Source of the DNA: Streptomyces sp. B21-083
GTDB taxonomy: Bacteria > Actinomycetota > Actinomycetes > Streptomycetales > Streptomycetaceae
Assembly (NCBI RefSeq): GCF_036898825.1
Contig: NZ_JARUND010000002.1
Coordinates: 3,224,001-3,288,000 of the forward strand
Reading direction: 5' to 3'
DNA length: 64,000 nucleotides
Shown here: positions 8,494 through 15,446 of the stretch, piece by piece
Layout of the letters: every line of letters begins with the position of its first letter
Numbering within the stretch: position 1 is the first letter of the stretch
The notes under the pieces: generated by a model
What the model was told of the DNA's origin: nothing
Databases searched by the model: none
Seen by the model: the letters and a program-made list of their open reading frames with translations, nothing else
Program-made: the position numbers and the translations under genes

Positions 8494-9026
8494 GGCGCCC
8501 CCTGCCCCGGGGTCACTATTCGTACCCCTGTACGCCAGAGGGTAGGGACGCTCCGGGTCGAGCTGCGGCTCCGCCGCCCACCCGTTGCACCCTCGTTGTG
8601 ACCTTGTAGCCGGAGCGCCCGAAAGAAGCCGCAGAAGTGGTTCCGCCCTCTGGGCTGCCACGAGCTGGGGACTTGGGCCTCCCCCGCGTCGGTACAACTC
8701 GTTTCGAAGCGGTCCTGCAACTTGGACTCCCACTTACAGTTCACCGGCGAGGCAAGGGTGGCCCTGTGACGCCAGATCGCCAGGCACGGGGTGCGACGAC
8801 CGACAGAGTGGTAAAGCTCACGGATCGGATCCGGGGATTCGTTGAACCATGGACGACTCGCCCACGTCCAGATGGTTACGGGCCGTCAATTTCGGTCAGG
8901 GTTGCGGCTGGTCACTGGATGGACGGTAAGAGATCAGCCATTTGGGTATATCACTGCACGCGAGCGGATGATTACGCAATGCTGTGGTGATACGGACCTC
9001 ACCATGCACCGTCCAGGGGGTAGACG
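8494..9026. other. Intergenic region without a recognisable gene
   Basis: This 530-bp stretch between the lipoprotein gene and the small gene at 9027 shows no reading frame with convincing codon use. From about 8880 to 9000 it becomes less GC-rich, and an imperfect dyad (GTATATCAC near 8945, GTGGTGATAC near 8985) precedes the 9027 gene and may be part of its promoter. An AGGGGG ribosome site lies at 9015-9020. Confidence 0.4.
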
Positions 9027-9242
9027 ATGAGTGTGACCTTCAGCGAACACGCGACAACAGATCACGACGACGACGCCGTGATTGTCATGTCCGCCGACGA
9101 CTTCCAGCATGCCGCCCAACGCGCGCTCGACGAGCTCGGACTCACCTACGCCGAGCTCGAAGAGCAGGCCCACGACGGCGACTTCACCTCATCGCAGGCC
9201 CACGCGCTCTGGGTTTCCATCGGCGGCACGGTTGACCTCTGA
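9027..9242 (+). CDS. Small acidic protein, possible antitoxin-like partner of the next gene
   Basis: The 71-residue protein starts at the ATG at 9027 with AGGGGG six bases upstream. After an acidic N-terminus (HDDDAVIVMSADDFQ) it has a helical segment AAQRALDELGLTYAELEEQA and ends HALWVSIGGTVDL. The middle resembles small streptomycete proteins I have seen annotated only as hypothetical. Its last codons overlap the start proposed for the 222-residue gene downstream, an arrangement usual for toxin-antitoxin pairs, but no antitoxin family is clearly recognisable. The functional idea rests on size, acidity and coupling only. Confidence 0.65.
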   Translation: MSVTFSEHATTDHDDDAVIVMSADDFQHAAQRALDELGLTYAELEEQAHDGDFTSSQAHALWVSIGGTVDL

Positions 9243-9900
9243 CCTGCTCAGTCAGGCCAGCAAGTTAGCTCAAGAGCTCACCGACACCCTGAACGGGACA
9301 GTGACCCAGCATGTCCGCATGCGAGCCGCACTCCGCCCACATTCCACAGCGGGCGTCGTGTTCACCGTTGGCCACGGCCTGACAAGACAGAATCCCACTC
9401 AGCCGAAACCGTTTCCGCTGAGCATCAGCCCGAAGAAGCCCCGCGCCTGGATGAATCTCTCATTCCAGGTGCGCATGGACACCGAAAACAAGTTCCTCAC
9501 GGTCCATTCGTCGTACTGCGGGATCTTTACAGACGAGGAATTGAAGACGTGCCTGTGTCACTGGGATTTCGAACGCGAGAAGGATCGCTACCCGAGCGCC
9601 CACGTCCAGGTCTACGGAACCTCACCGGCCCTTGAGTCACTGAACGAGGGCGACGACCGTAAGCGCCCGCTGGAGAAACTACACATCCCGGTGGGCGGGA
9701 AGCGATTTCGTCCTTGCATTGAGGACGTCATCGAGTTCTTGATCACGGAGCGGCTTGCCGAGGGCCGCGACGGCTGGGAAAAGAAGCTGGAAGAGGGCCG
9801 AAATCGATATCGGCGGACTCAACTGCTCGCCGCCATGCGCCGAAACCCTGACGTCGTCGAGGAATACCTACGCGAACGGGAATCCGGCGACGGCGGGTAG
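9232..9900 (+). CDS. Uncharacterised protein coupled to the 9027 gene (toxin-like candidate)
   Basis: The frame is open from well upstream. The proposed TTG at 9232 overlaps the end of the preceding gene; a GTG at 9301 is the next alternative. With the TTG the protein has 222 residues. It is soluble, with AWMNLSFQVRMDTENKFLTVHSSYCG, HWDFEREKDRYPSAHVQVYG, LHIPVGGKRFRPCIEDVIEFL and a charged helical C-terminus. The order of an HWD motif, a His-containing strand, LHIPVG and EDVIEFL resembles small bacterial proteins of the TumE-like (DUF6516) toxin type, but I am not sure of the match. A strong terminator follows at 9925. Confidence 0.6.
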   Translation: MTSDLLSQASKLAQELTDTLNGTVTQHVRMRAALRPHSTAGVVFTVGHGLTRQNPTQPKPFPLSISPKKPRAWMNLSFQVRMDTENKFLTVHSSYCGIFTDEELKTCLCHWDFEREKDRYPSAHVQVYGTSPALESLNEGDDRKRPLEKLHIPVGGKRFRPCIEDVIEFLITERLAEGRDGWEKKLEEGRNRYRRTQLLAAMRRNPDVVEEYLRERESGDGG

Positions 9901-9924
9901 CGCGAGCCGATAGGGATCATTTCG

Positions 9925-9956
9925 ACGAGGCCCCGGTCATCAGATCGGGGCCTCGT
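9925..9956 (+). terminator. Terminator hairpin after the 9232 gene
   Basis: An 11-bp perfect stem (ACGAGGCCCCG with its complement) and a 10-nt loop lie 25 bp after the stop. The following 175 bp to the DUF1877 gene hold nothing I recognise. Confidence 0.75.
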
Positions 9957-10131
9957 GCACGCCTGTCGTTCTCCACCCGGCTGTCCACCGACCCCCGTCT
10001 TCTACAAACGTGGTCAGACGAGGACAGCGCTCCGGTACCGAGTCGGACGCCTCCGGTTGCACACCGAGTCCACTCCGGGTGACTCCTCGACCTCCGCCGC
10101 TCGCTCGTCTCGGGGAACGCCGATCGCAGAA

Positions 10132-10584
10132 TCACCCCTCATAAATCTGCGCCATACACATTCCTTCACGTGACGCGAATCGATATATTTCACACACTTC
10201 AATCACCGTCTGCTCCAAATACTCCAGATAGCCATTCGGGATTTCACCACGAATCACTCCGGAGAGATACCTCGGGGCGTAACTCATCACTTCCTGCACA
10301 CTTACGGAGCCAAGGGCTTCAGCGACCTCCTGCACTTCTCCGACCGAAAGGAGAGCACATACCGTTCCAACCCCGTCGTCACCAAGAAGAGTTTTGCCGA
10401 AGACGACTGCTTCCGCAATTTCTCCTGAATATACATGGCTCAGCAGGTTCTGGATGACATCACCTTCCTCTCCCAGGCCACATGAGTCGACGGAAGATTC
10501 TGAATCAGCACGGAATCGAGATACTATTTGTTGAAATCCGCCGACTGCATCCGTCACGGAAATCGGAACCAGGGAAATATTCAT
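10132..10584 (-). CDS. DUF1877 family protein
   Basis: The 150-residue protein starts MNISLVPISVTDAVGGFQQI at 10584. The C-terminal half matches the DUF1877 (YfbM-like) pattern: LLSVGEVQEVAEALGSVSVQ, then PRYLSGVIRGEIPNGYLEYL and a helix ending ICxxxF-like in VIEVCEIYRFASREGMCMAQIY. The function of the family is unknown. The gene is clearly less GC-rich than its neighbours and uses codons such as ATA, TCA and TTT that are rare in Streptomyces, which points to recent arrival. It lies directly downstream of a frameshifted fragment at 10603-10769. Confidence 0.75.
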   Translation of the reverse strand: MNISLVPISVTDAVGGFQQIVSRFRADSESSVDSCGLGEEGDVIQNLLSHVYSGEIAEAVVFGKTLLGDDGVGTVCALLSVGEVQEVAEALGSVSVQEVMSYAPRYLSGVIRGEIPNGYLEYLEQTVIEVCEIYRFASREGMCMAQIYEG

Positions 10585-10602
10585 TTTCCTTCCACGTCAC
10601 TT

Positions 10603-10769
10603 TTACCTCTCCGAACATGACTTTCCGGCGTCAGACTCCTCCGCCTCCCCCGTTTCCCCAGGCCGGCGATGAAGTCCTCGATCCGGTCGATCCAGGGGAA
10701 GGGGTAGGAGCCCTCGGGCGTGCCTGAGGGCTCCTGGAGAGGTATGTGAATCTCGACGATGGTGTCCAT
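10603..10769 (-). pseudogene. Frameshifted 5' fragment of a small acidic protein gene
   Basis: From the ATG at 10769 the frame reads like a real protein (MDTIVEIHIPLQEPSGTPEG, then YPFPWIDRIEDFIAGL), then turns into basic RGRRRS. The minus-strand frame that starts a base earlier continues acidic, GETGEAEESDAGK, which fits the first part much better, and it stops at 10603. One lost base at about 10660 would explain this. The rest of the gene is absent and the DUF1877 gene follows at once. I read this as a decayed 5' end left by a rearrangement. Confidence 0.5.
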
Positions 10770-10874
10770 GGCCAGCATTGTCGCTGGTCAAGCTGTCGGG
10801 CAAGCGGCGTCGGATGCGGTGGGGTCCCGGAACCTCCCGCCTCCCACCTCCCGCCTCCCACCTCCCCGCCCGCG

Positions 10875-11468
10875 CTATCCCCCGTACGGCCGCGCCTCCC
10901 GACCCTCCCTCAGCGCCCGCCCCCACCACACCACTTGGTCCAGCATCACCTTCGCCGCCGCGTCCGCACCTCCCGCGTTCTTCAGGTGGCCCTCGTCGTC
11001 GAAGGCCGCGCCAGCGTTGTGGAAGGACACCGTGTCCCGGACTGTCGTCGCGTGGAGTTCCGCGAAGACCTGGCGGAGGTGTTCAACCGCGCGGAGGCCT
11101 CCGGAGACTCCGCCGTAGGAGACGAAGGCGACCGGCTTGGCCTGCCATTCCGTGTAGTGCCAGTCGATGAGGTTCTTGAGGCCGGCCGGGTAGGAGTGGT
11201 TGTACTCGGGGGTCAGGACGACGAACGCGTCCGCCGTCGCCAGTTTCGGGGTGATCCCGGCCAGCTGGGCCTTCGCGTCGGCGTCGGTCGCGAATGTCGT
11301 CGGGAGGGCGGTGTCCGCGACGTCCACGACCTCCGCCGTCAGGTCGTCGCGTTCGCTGATCCGGTCCAGTAGCCAGGCGGCCACGACGGGGCCGAAGCGG
11401 CCCTCCCTGTTGCTGCCGACGACGACAGTGACACGTACGGGCTCGACAGATTCAGTCAGTGTCTGCAT
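10875..11468 (-). CDS. NADPH-dependent FMN reductase family protein
   Basis: The 197-residue protein is a flavodoxin-fold reductase. The phosphate-binding loop is VVGSNREGRFGP near residue 17 and the flavin-contacting motif TPEYNHSYPAGLKNLIDWHY is near residues 85-104; SYGGVSGGLRAVEHLR follows. These enzymes reduce FMN or small quinones and azo compounds with NADPH. The start at 11468 (MQTLTESVEPVRVTVVVGS) gives a normal family length. It stands alone. Its 3' side (10829-10872) is a C-rich run with a 14-bp unit repeated twice. Confidence 0.9.
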   Translation of the reverse strand: MQTLTESVEPVRVTVVVGSNREGRFGPVVAAWLLDRISERDDLTAEVVDVADTALPTTFATDADAKAQLAGITPKLATADAFVVLTPEYNHSYPAGLKNLIDWHYTEWQAKPVAFVSYGGVSGGLRAVEHLRQVFAELHATTVRDTVSFHNAGAAFDDEGHLKNAGGADAAAKVMLDQVVWWGRALREGREARPYGG

Positions 11469-11753
11469 GCGTCACAGCCTCGTACCTCAAGCTTTCTTGA
11501 GGTCAAGCCGTCTGCCCCCTCTTTTCGGGTCACCCGTTCACACCCCCCGCCTCCGCCTATCGAGTTCTCTTTCTCGGCGCACCCGCAGTACGGCGATGAC
11601 CTGCCGGAATGGCAATACGGGGCCTCCTCTCGGACGTGCCGCGCCACCCGTTCTCCGTATTTCTGACGGTCCATCAGAGAGCGCGTCCTGGTCTCTGCCA
11701 CTTACCTCGGTACCAGACCACCTCGTTCGCACGCTCTCGGAGGAGCAAGCCCG

Positions 11754-12320
11754 ATGCGACGTACCGCCGCCGCCCGTCCGCTGACCGGTACCGCGCTCGC
11801 CGTCGCCCTCGCCGGACCGGCAGTGGTCGTCGCCGTCGCTCTCACCTCGCCCGCCTACGCGAACAGCGGCGGGACGCTGGAGGTGTACCCGGCGACCGTC
11901 ACCCCCGGCACCCGGGTCACCGTCAACACGACCGCCTGCGGGAGCGGCGGCACCGCCGCCGGGGACGCCAGTGCTGTGGGTGCGGGGGCTTTCGTTCTCG
12001 CGCCCGGTACGCACAAGGAAGTCGCCGTCGGACAGTTCCGGGTGCCGCCGGGCGCGCAGCCGGGGACGTACGAGATCGTCGCCCGGTGCGATGGGAACGC
12101 GGATGCGCGGCAGGTCACCGGCGATCTCGTGGTCACACTGACCTCGACCCGGCCGCCCGTGCAGCCCCCTGTGCAGCCCAGGGGGAGTGTGAAGACGGGG
12201 GTCGGTGGCGCGCTCGGTCCCGACCCCGTGCAGACCACGGCCGGTGTGGCGGCTCTCGCCGTCGCCGCCGTGGGCGGTACCTGGCTCCTGCATCGCCGGG
12301 CGAGAGGCGACAGGTTCTGA
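11754..12320 (+). CDS. Secreted, C-terminally membrane-anchored protein encoded next to a sortase
   Basis: The 188-residue protein starts at 11754 after a GGAGGAGC-like site. It has a signal peptide with a long hydrophobic core (ALAVALAGPAVVVAVALTSPAYA, cut near residue 36), an extracellular beta-rich part of about 100 residues, a Pro-rich linker (RPPVQPPVQPRG) and a C-terminal membrane helix followed by RRARGDRF. This is the layout of a cell-wall or membrane anchored surface protein, but no LPXTG or LAXTG motif precedes the helix. A class F sortase gene follows 167 bp downstream, and the two may work together. I know no function for this family. Confidence 0.75.
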   Translation: MRRTAAARPLTGTALAVALAGPAVVVAVALTSPAYANSGGTLEVYPATVTPGTRVTVNTTACGSGGTAAGDASAVGAGAFVLAPGTHKEVAVGQFRVPPGAQPGTYEIVARCDGNADARQVTGDLVVTLTSTRPPVQPPVQPRGSVKTGVGGALGPDPVQTTAGVAALAVAAVGGTWLLHRRARGDRF

Positions 12321-12364
12321 CGGACATCCTCCGCCGTCCGTCGGCCGGTACCGCGTGTCCCCCT

Positions 12365-12401
12365 CCCCTCCGGGCCCGACGCCCCTCGCGGCCCGGAGGG
12401 G
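12365..12401 (+). terminator. Hairpin between surface protein and sortase genes
   Basis: A 12-bp stem (12365-12376 with 12390-12401) and a 13-nt loop lie 45 bp after the stop of the surface protein gene. It could limit read-through into the sortase gene. Confidence 0.65.
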
Positions 12402-12487
12402 GGCCAGGGTGAAACATCGGGGATGAAGCAGGGATGTAGCAGGCAATCGGTCAGGGTGCGGCAGGGGTCGTCCAGGAGGGGGTTCAC

Positions 12488-13171
12488 GTGCGCAGACTCA
12501 CCAACATCCTCATAGCCGCCCTGAGCGTCGCCGCTCTCTGCTCCGGCGCCTGGCTGGTCCGCAGCGGCGGCGCGACGCACGCCCCGCCGCAGCCCTCCGC
12601 CGCCCAGGCCCGTACGGAGCAGACGGGGCCGGGGTCCACCGACCCGGGATCCGCCGTACCGGGGTCGGCGGTACCAGGGTCCGCCGTACCGAAGCCCGCC
12701 ACCCCCGCGCTTCCGCCCTCCCCGCCCCTCCGTATCCGCATCCCCGCCATCGGCGTGAACGCCCCGCTGATGGGCCTCGGTCTCACCGCCACCGGCAGTC
12801 TGGACGTACCGCCCGCCGAGCGTGAGGACCTGGCCGGCTGGTACGAGGACGGCACCCTCCCCGGTGAGACGGGCACCGCGATCGTCGCCGGCCATGTCGA
12901 CAACGCCGACGGGCCTTCCGTCTTCTACCGTCTCGGCGCCCTGAAGAAAGGGAACGGCGTCGGGGTCGAGCGGAGTGACGGGAGCACCGCCCTCTTCACC
13001 GTCGACGCCGTCGAGGTGTACGACAAGGACCACTTCCCGGACCAGAAGGTGTACGGCGCCGCGCCCCGGCCCGAGCTGCGCGTCATCACCTGCGGCGGCG
13101 GATACTCACCCCGGACGGGCTACCAGGGGAACGTCGTCGTCTTCGCCCACCTGACCGGCGGCAAACGCTGA
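12488..13171 (+). CDS. Class F sortase
   Basis: The 227-residue protein starts at the GTG at 12488 with AGGAGG nearby upstream. It has one N-terminal membrane helix (NILIAALSVAALCSGAWLV), a Pro/Gly/Ser linker with three copies of PGSAV, then the sortase domain. The catalytic residues are visible: His136 in VAGHVDNA, Cys202 in VITCGGG and Arg209 in SPRTGYQG. Sortases cleave a sorting motif and join the protein to the cell wall; class F enzymes are common in actinobacteria and their substrates are poorly known. The secreted protein encoded just upstream is the obvious candidate partner, though it lacks a standard sorting motif. Confidence 0.9.
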   Translation: MRRLTNILIAALSVAALCSGAWLVRSGGATHAPPQPSAAQARTEQTGPGSTDPGSAVPGSAVPGSAVPKPATPALPPSPPLRIRIPAIGVNAPLMGLGLTATGSLDVPPAEREDLAGWYEDGTLPGETGTAIVAGHVDNADGPSVFYRLGALKKGNGVGVERSDGSTALFTVDAVEVYDKDHFPDQKVYGAAPRPELRVITCGGGYSPRTGYQGNVVVFAHLTGGKR

Positions 13172-13199
13172 GCCCTCCCCCGCGCCCCCTCTCAAGCGC

Positions 13200-13985
13200 T
13201 CACGCGACCCACTGCTGGTACGCCAGATTCGCCACCAGTGTGAACACCACCACCAGCAGCACCCCCCGTACGAACCCGCTCCCCTTCTTCAGTGCCGTCC
13301 GCGCCCCCACCATCCCGCCGACCAGGTTGAACGCGGCCAGCAGCGCGCCCAGCTCCCAGTACACCGTGCCCTGCCAGGCGAAGATCGCGAGGGCGCCCGC
13401 GTTGGTGCAGCAGTTGACGATCTTGGCCGTCGCGGAGGCCGTCACCAGGTCGAGGTGGAGCAGCGCGGTGAGCGCGAGGACGAGGAACGTGCCCGTGCCG
13501 GGGCCGATGAGGCCGTCGTAGAAGCCGATGCCCAGGCCCGCGAGTCCGATCGCGGCGAGGACGCGGCGCGCGGAGACCGGAGTGGTCGCCGGGGCCGTAC
13601 CGAAAGCCGGCCTGAAGATCACGAAGGCGCCGACGCCGACCAGGACGACCATGATGACCGGCTTCAGGATGTCCGTGCTCATGCCGGCCGCGACGAACGC
13701 CCCGGCCGTCGAGCCGGCGACCGCCGCAAGCCCGATGCGTACCGCCAGCCGTACGTCCACCGGCGCCTTGCGTGTATACGTCACGGCCGCGCCCGTGGTG
13801 CCGACGATCGCCATGGCCTTGTTGGTGCCGAGCGCGTACTGCGCGGCCGAGGACGTGTCCGGGAGCCCCAGCAGCAGTACGGGCATCATGAGCAGACCGC
13901 CGCCGCCCACGACGGCGTCGATCCAGCCGGCGGCGAGGGCGGCGGCGCAGAGGGCGGCGATCATGGGCAGGGATATGTCGGGCAC
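13200..13985 (-). CDS. TauE/SafE family sulfite exporter-like membrane protein
   Basis: The 261-residue protein has eight or so hydrophobic segments and the two-repeat TauE/SafE architecture. The family loops are visible: IDAVVGGGGLLMMP in the first half and GFYDGLIGPGTGTFLVL in the second, with QYALGTNKAMAI between. Members export sulfite, sulfoacetate or related small organic anions. The gene is convergent with the sortase gene and divergent from the nitrite reductase operon, 186 bp away. Substrate cannot be assigned from sequence. Confidence 0.9.
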   Translation of the reverse strand: MPDISLPMIAALCAAALAAGWIDAVVGGGGLLMMPVLLLGLPDTSSAAQYALGTNKAMAIVGTTGAAVTYTRKAPVDVRLAVRIGLAAVAGSTAGAFVAAGMSTDILKPVIMVVLVGVGAFVIFRPAFGTAPATTPVSARRVLAAIGLAGLGIGFYDGLIGPGTGTFLVLALTALLHLDLVTASATAKIVNCCTNAGALAIFAWQGTVYWELGALLAAFNLVGGMVGARTALKKGSGFVRGVLLVVVFTLVANLAYQQWVA

Positions 13986-14171
13986 GATCGCGATTTTAGG
14001 TCGCGGCCGTACCGTTCATGCGCCTGGCTGTACCGTTTGTGCACCTCACAGCCGCCCGGCTCGCGCCTCCCGAACCCTCACACCCCCTCCCGGCCTCCGC
14101 TGAGGGAAGCGTGCCCCCCGGGAAACAGACGTGATGCGATCGGGTAACACCGGCAACGCACTCTGCAGTAC

Positions 14172-15446
14172 ATGACCTCGAATGCGCGTGTGGTGGTGAT
14201 CGGCGCCGGGCTCGCGGGCGTACGACTCGCCCGGCGACTCGGCGAGCTCGGCCTGTCCGCCTCGGACGTCGTGCTCGTCGGTGAGGAGGAGCACCGCCCG
14301 TACAACAGGGTGCTGCTCGCCGAGGTTCTCGCCGGGCGGTACGCCCCCGAGGTGATCGCCCTGCCGTCGCCGGACCGGCTGGTCCGGGCCCGGGCCGAGC
14401 GGATCGACCGGACCGAGCGGATCGTGCACTGCTCCGACGGTTCCTCGATCGCGTACGAAACGCTGGTGCTGGCGACGGGGTCCAACCCCGTACTCCCGCC
14501 CCTGCGTGGGCTGTTCACCCCGGATCACGAACTCCCGGAAGGCGTCCACGCGTTCCGCACCATGGACGACTGCCTCGGCCTGTCCAAGGCGGTACGTCCG
14601 GGGGTGAAGGCCGTCGTCATCGGCGGCGGGCTGCTCGGTGTGTCCGCCGCCCGCGCCCTCGCCGTACGCGGGGCTCAGGTCGTTCTCGCTCAGCAGGCCG
14701 AGCGCCTGATGGAACGTCAACTCGACCCTGGTGCTTCGGCGTTGGTGCTTCGGCACCTCAACGAGCTGGGTGTCGAGGTGCACACCGAGTGCCGGGTGCG
14801 GGATGTGCGCTGCGTGGGTGGCAGGGTCCGGTCGGTCGAGCTGGCCGACCACTACGCCCTCGACGCGGACCTTGTCGTCCTGGCCTGCGGTGTCCACCCG
14901 AAGGTGGGGCTCGCGCGCGACGCGGGGCTCGCCGTACACAAGGGCATCCTCGTCGACGACGAACTGCGCACCTCCGACCCGCACATCAGGGCCCTCGGAG
15001 ACTGCTCCCAGCACCAGGGAACGATCTACGGTCTGGCCACCCCCGCCCTCGAACAGGCCGATGTCCTGGCCGAGTTGATCGCGGGCGACGCGGCCGAGGC
15101 AGGGCACACGGGCGGCTTGGGTGACACCGGCGCCCGTTACACCGGCACCCGCGCCCTCACCCGTCTCACGCTCACCGACTTCACCGCCGACACCGGCAAC
15201 CCCTTCGATCTCGCCGCGTTCGGCGAGCCGACCCCCCGCCCTGGCGACGACGTCATCCAGCTCGCCGACGCCACCCGGGGCACGTATCGCAAGGTCGTCG
15301 TCCGTGACGACCGGCTGGTCGGCGGGGTGCTCGTCGGCGAACTCGGCACCGTCGGCGCCCTCGCGCGCGCCTGGGAGGGAGCAGAGCCGCTCCCCTCTGA
15401 CGGCGGCCCGTTGCTCCACCTGCTCACCAACGATGGAGGCTCCTAA
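14172..15446 (+). CDS. NAD(P)/FAD-dependent oxidoreductase of the nitrite reductase operon
   Basis: The 424-residue protein has an N-terminal FAD Rossmann motif (VVVIGAGLAGVRLARRL), the ATGSNP signature, a central NAD(P) Rossmann motif (AVVIGGGLLGVSAARAL) and the second FAD contact (ALGDCSQH). It resembles the N-terminal flavin module of NirB and of rubredoxin or ferredoxin reductases. It is the first gene of an operon with nirB and nirD; its TAA overlaps the nirB ATG by one base. It may pass electrons from NAD(P)H to the nitrite reductase or act as a related reductase. No clear ribosome site precedes the ATG. Confidence 0.88.
   Translation: MTSNARVVVIGAGLAGVRLARRLGELGLSASDVVLVGEEEHRPYNRVLLAEVLAGRYAPEVIALPSPDRLVRARAERIDRTERIVHCSDGSSIAYETLVLATGSNPVLPPLRGLFTPDHELPEGVHAFRTMDDCLGLSKAVRPGVKAVVIGGGLLGVSAARALAVRGAQVVLAQQAERLMERQLDPGASALVLRHLNELGVEVHTECRVRDVRCVGGRVRSVELADHYALDADLVVLACGVHPKVGLARDAGLAVHKGILVDDELRTSDPHIRALGDCSQHQGTIYGLATPALEQADVLAELIAGDAAEAGHTGGLGDTGARYTGTRALTRLTLTDFTADTGNPFDLAAFGEPTPRPGDDVIQLADATRGTYRKVVVRDDRLVGGVLVGELGTVGALARAWEGAEPLPSDGGPLLHLLTNDGGS

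Noticed and set aside
8637-8990. Plus-strand open frame upstream of the 9027 gene
   Set aside because: No ribosome site, no recognisable motif, and codon positions lack the GC bias of the host's genes.
9917-10135. Minus-strand frame next to the DUF1877 gene
   Set aside because: It runs through the terminator hairpin at 9925 and its Arg/Ser-rich translation looks random.
10829-10872. C-rich repeat (a 14-bp unit twice)
   Set aside because: A simple low-complexity run beside the end of the FMN reductase gene; no structure or wider pattern was visible.
14122-14148. GAAAC and GTAAC spaced 22 bp in front of the nitrite reductase operon, like GlnR half-sites
   Set aside because: The other half-sites expected of a GlnR box are missing or shifted, so the match is too weak to annotate.
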